Below, piece after piece: positions 48,101 to 60,100 of a stretch of 64,000 nt of DNA. The first letter of the stretch is position 1, and every line of letters begins with the position of its first letter. The position numbers and the translations under genes are program-made. The notes below the pieces were generated by a model. That model was not told the DNA's origin. It saw only the letters and a list, made by a program, of their open reading frames with translations, and ran no database searches. Source of the stretch: Megalobrama amblycephala (lineage: Eukaryota; Chordata; Actinopteri; Cypriniformes; Xenocyprididae). The stretch lies in contig NC_063054.1 of the NCBI RefSeq assembly GCF_018812025.1, forward strand, positions 28,582,356 to 28,646,355, in the 5' to 3' direction.

Positions 48101-51100
48101 ACGACCTGGTCGTCAGGTTCCTTAGGGGGGCGAGACGGTTAAATCCTCCTCGTCCCCCCTCCATACCCTCTTGGGACCTCGCTCTGGTGCTAAGAGCACT
48201 CCAGATTGCTCCCTTTGAGCCTTTGCAGTCGGCAGATTTAAAGATTCTGTCTATGAAGACTTTGCTGCTGGTTGCATTGGCCTCTATCAAGAGGGTAGGG
48301 GACCTGCAGTCATTTTCGGTCGACGAATCGTGCCTAGAGTTCGGGCCGGGTGACAGCCACGTGGTACTGAGACCCCGGCCTGGCTATGTGCCCAAGGTTC
48401 CTACCACTCCCTTCAGGGACCAGGTGGTGAGCCTGCAAGCGCTGCCCTCGGAGGAGGCAGACCCAGCCCTGGCTTTGCTCTGTCCAGTCCGCGCCTTGCG
48501 ACTGTACATAGACAGAACTCGAAGCTTCAGGACCTCAGACCAGCTCTTTGTCTGTTACGGAGGCCAGCAGAAGGGAAAGGCTGTCTCCAAGCAGAGGATG
48601 GCCCACTGGATAGTGGATGCCATCGCCCTGGCTTACCAAGCTCAGGGCGTGCCCTGCCCGCTCAGGTTGCATGCTCACTCCACGAGAGGTGTAGCATCTT
48701 CCTGGGCGCTGGCTCGTGGCGCCTCGCTAACAGACATTTGTAGAGCTGCGGGCTGGGCGACACCTAACACGTTCGCTAGATACTATAGCCTTTGTGTCGA
48801 GCCGGTCTCCTCCCGTGTTCTCGCCTCAGGTCAGAGGCACGGAGAGGCCCCGGCTTAGTGTCGGCTTGCTGCGCTGCGTGCGCTTTTTTGCTCCAGAGAG
48901 TCCCTACGGGCAGACCCTGTTGAGTCCTCCGGTTACCCTTCGGCAGCCGACGTGGCGGAGCGTCCGGCGCCAGGCCTATACTCCGTTGAATCCTTGAGAA
49001 CCGGATTTAGGCTGGGTTCCATATGTGTGACCCTACGGGGATCCCATATGGCTTCTCCACGGTTGCTCCTAAACGAAGCCCGTGTCTTTCCCTCTGGGAG
49101 AACCCATCTCTACCGAGTTGGAGTCACCCCAGTTCTTCCATATGTAGCACAGCCCTACAGGGTTAGTCCATATGTACTTCTCCACATAACTCCTTCGGGG
49201 AAGGATGTGGCTTCCGCAGCGTTCCTTTCAACGAAAGGTTACGCTTTCCCAGCGTTATCCAATAGTCTCACTGAATGGGTTTGGGAACAACAGTGATCGA
49301 CCCTCTCTGTGTGTTAGCCCTGTCCCACCGTCCGCAGGCAAGGGGGTTCAGGTGGCTTACAACAGAGCGCTGGAGGAGGGCAGCTCCTGTGGCGCTTTGG
49401 TAGGGATTCCTATTCGTCGGTCTGTCCGACGTACGTCGAACGTGACCGACTGAATGGGAACGTCTCGGTTACAAAGGTAACCCTCGTTCCCTGAAGGAGG
49501 GAACGGAGACGTACGTCCCGTCGCCACAGTTGTTGTCCTGCTGTGCTGCCGCCTGCTTAGTTCGGCTCCTCAGCGAAAACCTGAAGATGCAACGCACCTG
49601 CTGCTCATTATATACCCGCGCTGCGAGGCGAGCAGCTGATGCAGATGATTGCATGCCAATGTGCATTGGCTCGTTTAGTTACACTCGAAGTAGATTGGCC
49701 TCTCTGGCGAGATTCCCATTCGTCGGTCTGTCCGACGTACGTCTCCGTTCCCTCCTTCAGGGAACGAGGGTTACCTTTGTAACCGAGACGTTACAAAAGA
49801 CACTGTAACAGGACATTTTTTTTCATCAATTAATTTCTTAAATTATCCTTTGACTATGTTCTGGTGCGTCATCTAGTGGCAAATTTTTTTTTTGGCCTGA
49901 TGCCAAACTTATTTGCTGCCCCCTGTCCTATGCCTTCCCTATTCAACTTACGGAAAAAATTTAATTGACGCGATGACAGTTTACACTTTCTTTGGAACTT
50001 GAATATGGAAGGCAGTCTGGCGGAAGTTACATATTTTACTTCATAACTTGTTGAATATGGATTTTTTTTTTTTTACACAAACGCATCGCTTCGCTTCAGA
50101 AGGCCTTTATTAACCCCCTGAAGCTGTGTAGAGTACAAGTTTATGATGGATGTGGATGGAAGCTATTTCAGCAGCTCATACTCGTAGGTCCCATTCACTG
50201 CCATTATAAAGCTTGGATGTGTCAGGATATTTATTAAAATATCTCAGAGAGTGTTTATCAGAAATAAGAAAGTCATATACAGCTTGGCTTGAGGGTGAGT
50301 AAAACTTGGGCTAATTTTCATTTGAAACTGAACTAATCCTTTAAACTAAGTTGTCTTTCATGTGTTATTGTGAATAAACTGTCAAATAAACACAAGATTA
50401 TTTAAAAAACTCAATGAACAAAGTTTACATAAACACAGTTGGTTATATCTGTGAACATATATAGCAAGTAAAGAAATCTCATTTAAATCTGTGTATTAAA
50501 CTGAAAGCAGCATAATATACAGTACCTACGGGTGCCGTTTATGTGAATCAAACAACAAAAGAAAAACAAATTCGCTCACTGTGCTTGATTTAATTATTTT
50601 TAGTAGCTTTAATAAGAACACATTTCTTATACTTGAATGCTGCTTGAATACTACAACTGCTCGAGCACAAAGAAAATGGTGGATTCATGGGTACCGAAGA
50701 CATCACTTACGCTATACTCGCCGCCCTCTTTGTGTCTGACATGGCAATGAACACAGCAGCGCATTATTGTACATATGATCATCTTTAGCTTCAGCGCGAG
50801 TTCTCAAACAGCAACGTAAAACATTAATAACTATGATTGGGGCTGTCATATCCATCACATTATAATTTTATACACTATTGTAATTAAACGTTGTGAATTC
50901 TTTGGTCTTAGTTGCTGTGTACATATATATGTATATGTAATATGTATTGCATTTATGAAGAAAAGGCTCAGCACCCAAGGCTCTATCGCCTCAGTGGTGT
51001 ACACTGTCTTTGAGTGGATTGCTAAGATGGATTGGCACCAACAATCATTTTAGGACTGTTTTTGATTTTGTCTTAGTGACTTAGGAGTCCTCTTGGCTAC

Positions 51101-54100
51101 TCCTAGCGTTTCACATATTTAGGAGCTAGTTTTATTGCGAAAATGCTTTGTGAAATACTCTTAGAGAGTTATTTTTTAAGAGTTTCTCCTAAATCAGCAA
51201 GTTAGGAGCTACTTTCAGCCTTAAGATGTTTTGTGAATACGGCCCCTCAACAAAACACATCCTATATGAGATATTTCCTATAATCATATATTTATACTAC
51301 ATAAATTTAATATTACAACAAAATGATGCGAATGCATGCACAAGTGAAGCGTGAATTATGTGCTAATAAGAATGTTTAACTCGCTCTTCCCACAACAACG
51401 CGCTGAAACAACAACTAAACACATTGAATTCACAATATTTCATTACAATAGTGTTCTTATTATAATGTTATGTAAATGACAGTCCCAGTAGTTATTAATG
51501 TTTTGTGTTGCTGTTTGGCTGTCAGTGGTGTGGTCCCTTCTGATTGAAGCCAACCATTTATTCCGCCAATCTAACTCCTTTGGGATCGAATACAATTGTA
51601 GTTCGGGGGTTTTCTGACAAATGTTGTTACAACTAACAGCACAACATCCTAGGCATATTGTAACCTTGTGTGAACTTTCTGAGTGTTTTGTTTATCTTCC
51701 TCTGGTAGTTGTGGCCATAAAAATGGTGGCGATAAAGCACTGTGACGTCACATGGTCCTAATGAATAGCGTCCAACTGGCTGAAGGCGGAAACTATGGTA
51801 ATACAGGAAGTCAGCGGCAGAGGACAGGGCTTGAGGAATGTGATGTCACATTCCTCAGAAAATGAAAATGGCATGTATGATGAGACTTTGCTTTGGTTTA
51901 ATGGAGATTAAAAAGAAAGGAGTTGGTGGATTTTTATCAGGGTGATTGTGTTCACACACCGCCAATACACATTTTTGTCCAAAAACCATTTAAAAGTGGA
52001 TTTTGCATAATAGGTGTCCTTTAAGGCTGTTTTTTTTTTTTTTTTGATGAAAACCAAGAGCTGTCTGACTCCTCCATAGACAGCAATTTAACTACTACTT
52101 TCAAAGTCCAGAAAGGTACTAAAGACATCATTAAAATAGTCCAAGTGACTGCAGTGGTTCAAACTTAATTTTATGAAGTAACGAGAATACTTTTTTTGTG
52201 CAAAAAAAAAACAAAACAAAAAAAGGGACTTTATTCAACAATATCTTCTTTTTTGTGTCATTCTCCTATGCTTTTTACTTTGCTGGCGTTCTGACATAGA
52301 ACCTTGAAGCGCTGAACTTAAACAGCGAATGAGAATGACCCAAAAGAGAAGATATTGTTGAAAAAAATAAAGTTATTTTTGTTTTGTTTTTGCACACAAA
52401 AAAGTATTCTCGTCGCTTCGTAAAATGAAGGTTGAACCACTGCAGTCACGTCGACTATTTTAACAATGTCTTTAGTACCTTTCTGGACCTTGAAAGCGGT
52501 GGTTAAAATTGTGTTTCGAAGATGAACGAAGATCTTACGTGTTTGGAACGTCATGAGGGTGAGTAATTAATTACATAATTTTCATTTTTGGGTAAACAAA
52601 CTTCTTAAGTGGTGGTTGGAGAAAAATAAATAATTAAATAAAAAGTAAAAACTAAAAATAATAAAATGTATGTTATGACTTCGTCAAAGTTGTATTTATA
52701 GTATTAAAGCATCAAAAATGAAATGCTCTTTTTTCATAAATTGCACAAACATTTAATTAAATATGAAACATGGAGTACTTACGGATTTTTTTATTTTTCC
52801 AGATAAATCTTTGTAATTGTCACTATTACTGTCAGTAAGACTGGTGTCAAAAGGCTGATTTATTGTCATTGACATTCTAACAGCTGTAAAACAAGTGTAC
52901 ATTAATGTGCATTGCATCAACAGGTTTAAGCCACAATCCTCAATCCTTAAAACAACACTAATACTAAAATATTAAAATTACCCAGTTACGGGTATGCAAG
53001 ATGAACATTGGTGAAAATTATTTCCTGTTATTTTGACATGCATTACAACAAAAATATCATCTTAATTCAGACATAATTTATTTTTGTTCAAGATTTAAAT
53101 TTATATTCACAGTACCTGCTGTACACTGCTGAATAAAAAAAAATTAGTACAACAAAAATATGAATATTTTATCTGCATGAAACAAAACAATTAAAAAGCA
53201 ATGCGTTTATCAATCTATAATTTGTTTTCTTAAACATGAAAAACAATAAATGAATTTGATGTACTTGTGTCTTAATATTGCTAGAGGCCAAAAATGTGAA
53301 ATAAACTGATATGACTTGGTTTTCAATATATATGTTGTCATTGACATAATATATGTCTAAAGAGACTACGTGTCAATTTAAACAGGTTTAAACAGATTTC
53401 AGCAACAGTTCTCAATACTAATACACATTTTCACCATTATCATGCAGTTGTGCTATATATCAGAATTTGTTGTGCTGGGCATACCTGCATTTGTCATTGT
53501 TTTTGTTGTTGCTGTTGATGATGGTGTTGTTGGTGTTGTTGATGATGGTGTTGTTGATGATGGTGTTAATGGTGTGGTTGATGATGGTGTAAATGGTGTT
53601 GTTGATGATGGTGTTAATGGTGTTGTTAATGATGGTGTTTGTGGTGTTGTTGATGATGGTGTTGGTGGTGTTGATGGTGTTGGTGTTAATGGTGTTGTTG
53701 ATGATGGTGGTCGTGATGGTGTTGTAGGTGTTAATGGTGTTGTTGATGATGGTGTTGTTGGTGTTAATGGTGTTGCTGATGATGATGATGATGATGATGA
53801 TGGTGTTGTTGTTGGTCGTGATGGTGTTGGTGGTGGAGCTGTTGATGGGGTTACTCTTGTAACTGAAAAAAAATCTGACATGAGCTGGTTTGAAAATTCA
53901 ACATCCTATTGAGCCTATAAATTCTTTAAATCTTGTAAAATCTTATAACAACACTGACAAATTTGAACCACACACAAATGAACTAAGCAGACATTCATTT
54001 ATATCTGGAAAGGGAATAACACATTTCAGAACAATATCTCAATATTTAAAATAATTAAAAAGGTTATTATTGAAGGTAAGAGTATACATGTGTGAGGCTA

Positions 54101-57100
54101 AAACCCACTTCTACATTTCAGTCAGGACCACTCTGTTTGATTAAGATTATTTGTAGAGGCTCTGAACAATAGATTTATTGGTGGCAGACTTCGCTCTGAA
54201 GGGTTCAGATTCTGAGCTGTCCACGAGCAAACCTTGCTGAGGTTTGAACCCCCCTGAAACCTAAGGCAATTAACCAGAATTTTTTATATCAGCAACAGTT
54301 AAATAATTACATGCGGTAGTAATAGTAAATACTGTAACGAGATTGGACAAGAATGAGCAACAATGAGCTGAATAGATAGATATCTCTCATGGACAAGCAA
54401 CTACATGATCATGTGCCTGCATAAGGAGGAGTTGGGGATGGAGGATGGGTGACCGCATGTCCGTGCGACAGACTAAGGTAAGTAAGTGTATGGATGAGTT
54501 TATATGTCTTGATTAATTGGTTGTAGAAGGACTTACAGATCAGTTTAGCCTCAGCTTATGTCATGCCATGGTCTGTCTGCACTTAAGCTCTATTTAGTCG
54601 CTTAACTTACATTTGTTACTTTTCTACATGCTTACAATTGCACGGGTTACTAGAGCTGACGGGTTGATTCCTGTTTGTTACAGTAAAACCACTCAAGCAG
54701 GAACAGATGTAACAGACTTTTAATTGTGTTGGTTAAAAAATGTGATGGTCACTATCATAAAAAAACCTATTTATCCTAATGCTTATGTGCCTTAAAGGAT
54801 TAGTCCACTTTTTAAAATAAAATTTTCCTGACAATTTACTCACCCCCATGTCATCCAAGAAAGAAATTAAGGTTTTTGATGAAAACATTCCAGGATTATT
54901 CTCCTTATAGCGGACTTCAATGGACTCCACTGTTCCCTATTCTACTTATGGAACGAACACGGCGCCAGTCTGTTTTTTTCGTAGCTTAAGCTTTTTGAAG
55001 AATATGGAAAACGGAATGGCGGAACCACTTGCAAGACGATCATTTGTGTTTATAAAGCATATACAGTTGTATTGTTTTTTAGAAAATGACCGATCGTTTC
55101 GCTAGATAAGACCCTTATTCCTCGTCTGGTATCGTTTAAAGCCCTTTTAAGCTGCACTGAAACTGTAATTTTGACCTTCAACCATTTGGAGTCCATTGAA
55201 GTCCATTATAAGGAGAATAATCCTGGAATGTTTTCATCAAAAACCTTAATTTCTTTTCGACTGAAGAAAGAAAGACATGAACATCTTGGATAACATGGGG
55301 GTGAGTAAATTATCAGGAAAATTTTATTTGAAATTGGACTAATCCTTTAATTTACAATAACTGACATGAAAAAAACGCTCAAGGTTATACAAATATCTGA
55401 TTATAGACTATACCTGTACATGTGTTGTTGATGCTGATGGGAAGATTTGAGTTTGTTGCAGTGAATCCACCCGAACACGAGCAATTGTAGCTTCCTAATT
55501 CATTTGTACAGGTGGAATTTGGACCACATACAGATGGACTGAACAGACATTCATCTATGTCTGGAAAGGAAACACATTTCAGAAGAGCAGTTCAATATTT
55601 CAAAAGGTTTTATAGTATTTAGAAAAGACCTGAAAATATGAAACTATAACAACTACAACATCAACCATATCAAAAATGTGATAATGCAGATTCAGTGAAT
55701 CACCTCTCTGACAAAGCGGACCCTCTGAAGGGAGAGCTTGAATACATCCACAAGTTCCTCCCACAATGCCATCACACACCTGATAGGCCCTGCAGGTGTC
55801 ATTGGGCCAGAAATGATGCTCCTCACACTTGCACTCATATACCGTCTCATTTAACCCACACACTGTAACACAATGGTAAGGTATGACAGTTGCTATGGAC
55901 AATAGTGGCTCAATGCTGCAATTAACCAATCAAATTAAATAATCCCAAGAGCCATTTAATTAAGTTTAATATATCATTGGCAAATGTTATATTTTCACCT
56001 GACATGAATTAATCATTCTGCTCTCACCAGTAGTCATGTCGATATCTTTGATATTTATGCTGTTGCCCAGAGTCAAAGGCAGGCTGATATTTCCGATGAG
56101 ATTCCGTAAGTTGTTCACCAGAAACAAGTCCAGGAAACTCACATCAATTTCAGTCTCAAACTCAAACTTAAACTCAGAAAGTGGTGCTGCAAGAACAAAC
56201 AGAAAAGGTCTGAGCAGAACAAGCGGTACAATTATATTCTTATGTTAAAAACATCTCCAAAAATATTTCTCCTTCAGGAACCATACAGTTTTCAGTTAAA
56301 TAAAATGATTAACTCTATTAACTATTAACTCCATAGCAATAAATTAATTGTATGTATTTAAGTCTTGACTCTATTCACTACAAGAAGCCATAAATGTAAA
56401 ATAAACTGAAATGACTTGGTGTCAAAATATAGATGTATGGTCACTGACTTAATATCTATAAAAAGGGCTTCAGTGAAGTTCAGTCTGCATTGAATGAACA
56501 GGTTTCAGCAACAGTTCTCATTACTAATACAAATCTTCACCATCATTACATACAGCTGTGCTATATATCAGAATTTGTTTTACTGGACATACTTGTTGTT
56601 GTCGTTGTTCTTGTTGATGGCGATGGTGTTGATGGCATTGTTGCTGATGGTGGTAAAGAATAAAATGAAGAAAACTTGCATGATTGTTTTGAAAATTCAG
56701 CATAATCTTTTCTGCCTATAAAATCTTGTAAAATCAGCAGTTGCATGTCTCCTGATGTTCCAAGCAACTGACACTTGTTGTAAAAGTTCTGAAGAGCAAA
56801 TTTTATCTTCCACTGGGACAAGACATTTAAGCTATGTTAATTTTTTTAATATTAAGCGAAACTAAAATCACCGGCGTATGTGAAATGAGCTATACAAATA
56901 AACTTGATGCGCCTTACCAAGTCTAATAACAAGCACCAACTGTGTTAAATAGATTTTGATGTGTAAGCAAAAAGGTAGCCTATCTGTCCTACAGCGTTTT
57001 TTCTACTAACATGTTATTTCTTTTATAAACAAAGCTTTGTGCTTCTCTCGTGTCATAATATTCCCTTAAAATAGCATTCACATAAAAAAAGTCTTTTGAC

Positions 57101-60100
57101 GTATCGTTGCCAGTGCTACTCAGCCACTGCGGTGGTGGGGTTGTCAAGTTTTCCAGCACAACCCCAGTTACTGGTGGTGATTGGTTGATTCATATTTGTT
57201 ACAGTAAAAACACTCAAGCAGGAACAGTTGTAACTCCCAAATGAGTTTGTGCAACAAGAGCTTAAGACATTCATTCACATCTATATTACAGGACGATAAA
57301 AATGTGAAATAATGTGATGGCCAGTGTCATAAAAAATATCTAAATGGTTATCTGCCTTAATTTACAATAACTGGCATGAGCAAAACTCTCAAGGTTATAC
57401 AAATATCTGATTATAGACTATACCTGTACATGTGTTGTTGATGCTGATGGGAAGATTTGAGTTTGTTGCAGTGAATCCACCCGAACACGAGCAATTGTAG
57501 CTTCCTAATTTATTTGTGCAGGTGGAATTTGGACCACATACAGATGGACTGAACACACATTCATCTATGTCTGGAAAGGAAACACATTTCAGAAAAGCAG
57601 TTCCATATTTCAAATGTTTTATAGTATTTAGTAAAGACCTAAATATTTGAAACTATTCTAACAATTACAATGTCAACCATATCAAAAATGTGATCATGCA
57701 AATTCAGTGAATCACCTCTCTGACAAAGCGGACCCTCTGAAGGGAGAGCTTGAATACATCCACAAGTGCCTCCCACAATGCCATCACACACCTGATAGGC
57801 CCTGCAGGTGTCATTGGGCCAGAAATGATGCTCCTCACACTTGCACTCATATACCGTCTCATTCAACCCACACACTGTAACACAATGGTATGGTATGACA
57901 GTAATGTTACAGTTATAAATTAATTTTTAAACTTAATATTTGACTTATTCAAAAATAATCAGGTTGAACAGGACCTTATATGACCCTGAAGGGGACTATT
58001 TTGTAATAACGACCAGCTAACAGTACATTTATTCCACACTAGAAGGTTGCTTTTCACATTTATAAATATCTGATAATGCTGATTTGAGATTAAAGTACTT
58101 TATTATCCAGCTTGTATTTTGTCTTTGTCAACCTAGAAAACCACAACAATAGGCTATTACACTATTAACGGATACATTATTATTACAATTTCATAGTCTT
58201 TACTGACTAGCTAACATTTTTAGCAACATGTGTCTTTCTATATTTAACATTCTTTCTTGCAATTTGTTTTTCTTGCCAGTTTGTTGTTCTTCCAAGCGAC
58301 ATGTGTTTTCTTCCTTTAATTGGGGACTTCTGACATTCCAGCAATTTATCGGAAGATTTGTGACAAAATCAGCAAGATGGCGCAATTTAGCGAGACCGCG
58401 GAGTGATACCAAGACGTAAAAGAAGACGTTGCTATGGACAACAACCGCTCACTGCTACGATTAACCAATCAAATTCAAGTACTCCAGATAGTAATTCCAG
58501 ATGTAATTAATTTTAATATTTCTTTAGCAAATGTTTAATTATCACCTGACATGAATGACACATTCTGCTCTCACCAGTAGTCATGTCGATATCTGTGACA
58601 TTTATGCTGTTGCTCAGAGTCAAAGGCAGGCTGACATTTCTGACGAGACTCCGCAAGTAGTTCACCACGAACAAGTCAAAGACACTTACATCAATTTCAG
58701 TCTCATACTCATACTTAGAAAGTGGTAAAGGTAGTACTGCAAGAACAAACAGAAGCAGGTTGAGCAGAACAATCGGTAAAATTATATTATTATAATGAAC
58801 ACACCATTCAGATTTCAGTTAAATAAAATACAAATTATCAATTAACTTCATTAGCATGTCACATCTTCAGTGTTCTTTGCAAACAGAAAACCAAGAATAT
58901 AATTACTCTTAATAGCCAAGTACATAAGGCTGTTAAAAATAGGAAAATATTGTTTTTGCACAACTTTGCAAGTACTATACTTCACCTTGGCAGAACTGTC
59001 CATCAACTGGAAGGCCATTGATACATGTACATGAACCATCAGTGATGACATCACAGGCCTCGTATGAGTGACACGTGTCATTCGGCCAAACAAACAGATC
59101 CTCACATTTACACTGATACTGCGTTTGGTTCAATGAACACACTGAAAAGCATAGTAGTATAATACTTTAATTAAGATTAGATATCAGTCAGTATGTTCAT
59201 TTTTATAACTTTAGTAGTATCACTAATTGTAGGTTAATTGTAACTATACTGACATCAGAAGGATTTTAGCTGATGAATGATGATGGTTTTAACAGGCTCA
59301 CCTGTTGAAATGCTCAAAGCTGTAATTTTAGTACCGTTGTCCACTTGAACTGGAAGTGTAACAGTGGTCACAGAAGATCTGATTTTGTTGATCGCAACAG
59401 TTTCGGATACATTCATTTCCACAACCATAATATATTCAACTGGATCTATACATATGGAAACATAATGTGATTTTAAAAACAATGTGTGCAATAGGCCTTT
59501 ACTCTTAAAGCAAAACAATGACAAGCAACTTTCTCAAAACAAATGGCCTATTTAATAAAATAATTTATCTTCATTTTACATCAAACTATTATTAGGACAT
59601 TGTATTGAGGAGAGGACAAAACTGTGAATCAGACCTGCACTTCTTCGTCTTATATGATGCACTGGCTCATCTGTGTAGCTAAACTGGAATGATGTAAAAA
59701 GAAAAAAATGTTTTCATTGCAGACTTTCAATGAAGTTTTACATGTTTATTATTATTATTATTAGTTGTTTCTTATGCTTTAAACAATGTAATGACATGAA
59801 AAAATACTACATTAAAAAGAAAAACAATTTCCCCAAGGTCTTAGGAGGTTAAAAAGACTGTAAGGTTCATCATCCAACTTTATGATTTTCATTGCTGTGT
59901 GATAATATTTATTAAACAACCTTTCCCTACCTGTAAATCCATATTTATTTCTGAAAAACTGAGAGTTTCCACAACACACCCATGGTTCAGCAGGATAGCC
60001 ATGATGACTCCTAATAGGTATTTTAATATTTTACCTGAAATTGAGAAATTATACATTTTCTTAATGTTGGCATGAAACGGAATTTGTGACTGTCTATACT

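Larger units (their letters stand above)
46640..49797 (+). mobile_element. DIRS-type tyrosine-recombinase retrotransposon, internally deleted
   Basis: RNase H-side coding at 47417-47839 (GEAQVDLFASPETSHCQLFY) overlaps, in another frame, the recombinase that runs to 48858. The 3' region has inverted sequence AACGTCTCGGTTACAAAGGT (49459-) against ACCTTTGTAACCGAGACGTT (to 49793), the complementary repeats DIRS elements use to circularise. A 5' leader with GGCTATATAAGCGAGC (about 46852) may be its promoter end (uncertain). Most of gag and reverse transcriptase are missing; a Tc1 fragment sits at the gap. Confidence 0.75.
46186..52020. mobile_element. Nested TTAA-flanked transposon, AGGGCACCTATTATGC ends
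   Basis: Left end AGGGCACCTATTATGC, right end GCATAATAGGTGTCCT: inverted with one mismatch, flanked by TTAA at 46182-46185 and 52021-52024. The family lacks a recognisable transposase here. AGG-type ends with TTAA duplication fit Kolobok better than piggyBac (inference). It has itself been invaded by DIRS and Tc1 sequences (46.6-49.8 kb). A fragment at about 50000-50345 ends like yet another miniature element. Confidence 0.78.
46085..52604. mobile_element. Palindromic TTAA element carrying a multi-level nest of transposons
   Basis: Outer element: left end AGGGTTAGTTCTCCC after TTAA at 46081-46084; right end GGTAAACAAACTTC before TTAA at 52605-52608; same family as 9469-10947. Its left arm stops at 46185 and resumes at 52025, with a second TTAA element inserted between. 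All of this lies in the intron between SEA exons 1 and 2 of gene B. Confidence 0.8.

Noticed and set aside
47353..48858. Reading the full 501-codon frame as one intact host recombinase gene
   Set aside because: The first part is out-of-frame Tc1 and DIRS sequence; only the later part is a tyrosine recombinase, with DIRS repeats downstream.
48794..49453. Overlapping plus frames after the DIRS recombinase
   Set aside because: Noncoding 3' region of the DIRS element; the frames lack motifs and run into its complementary repeats.
53442..53912. 156-residue Val/Asp/Gly-rich plus frame
   Set aside because: Antisense shadow of the gene B mucin exon.
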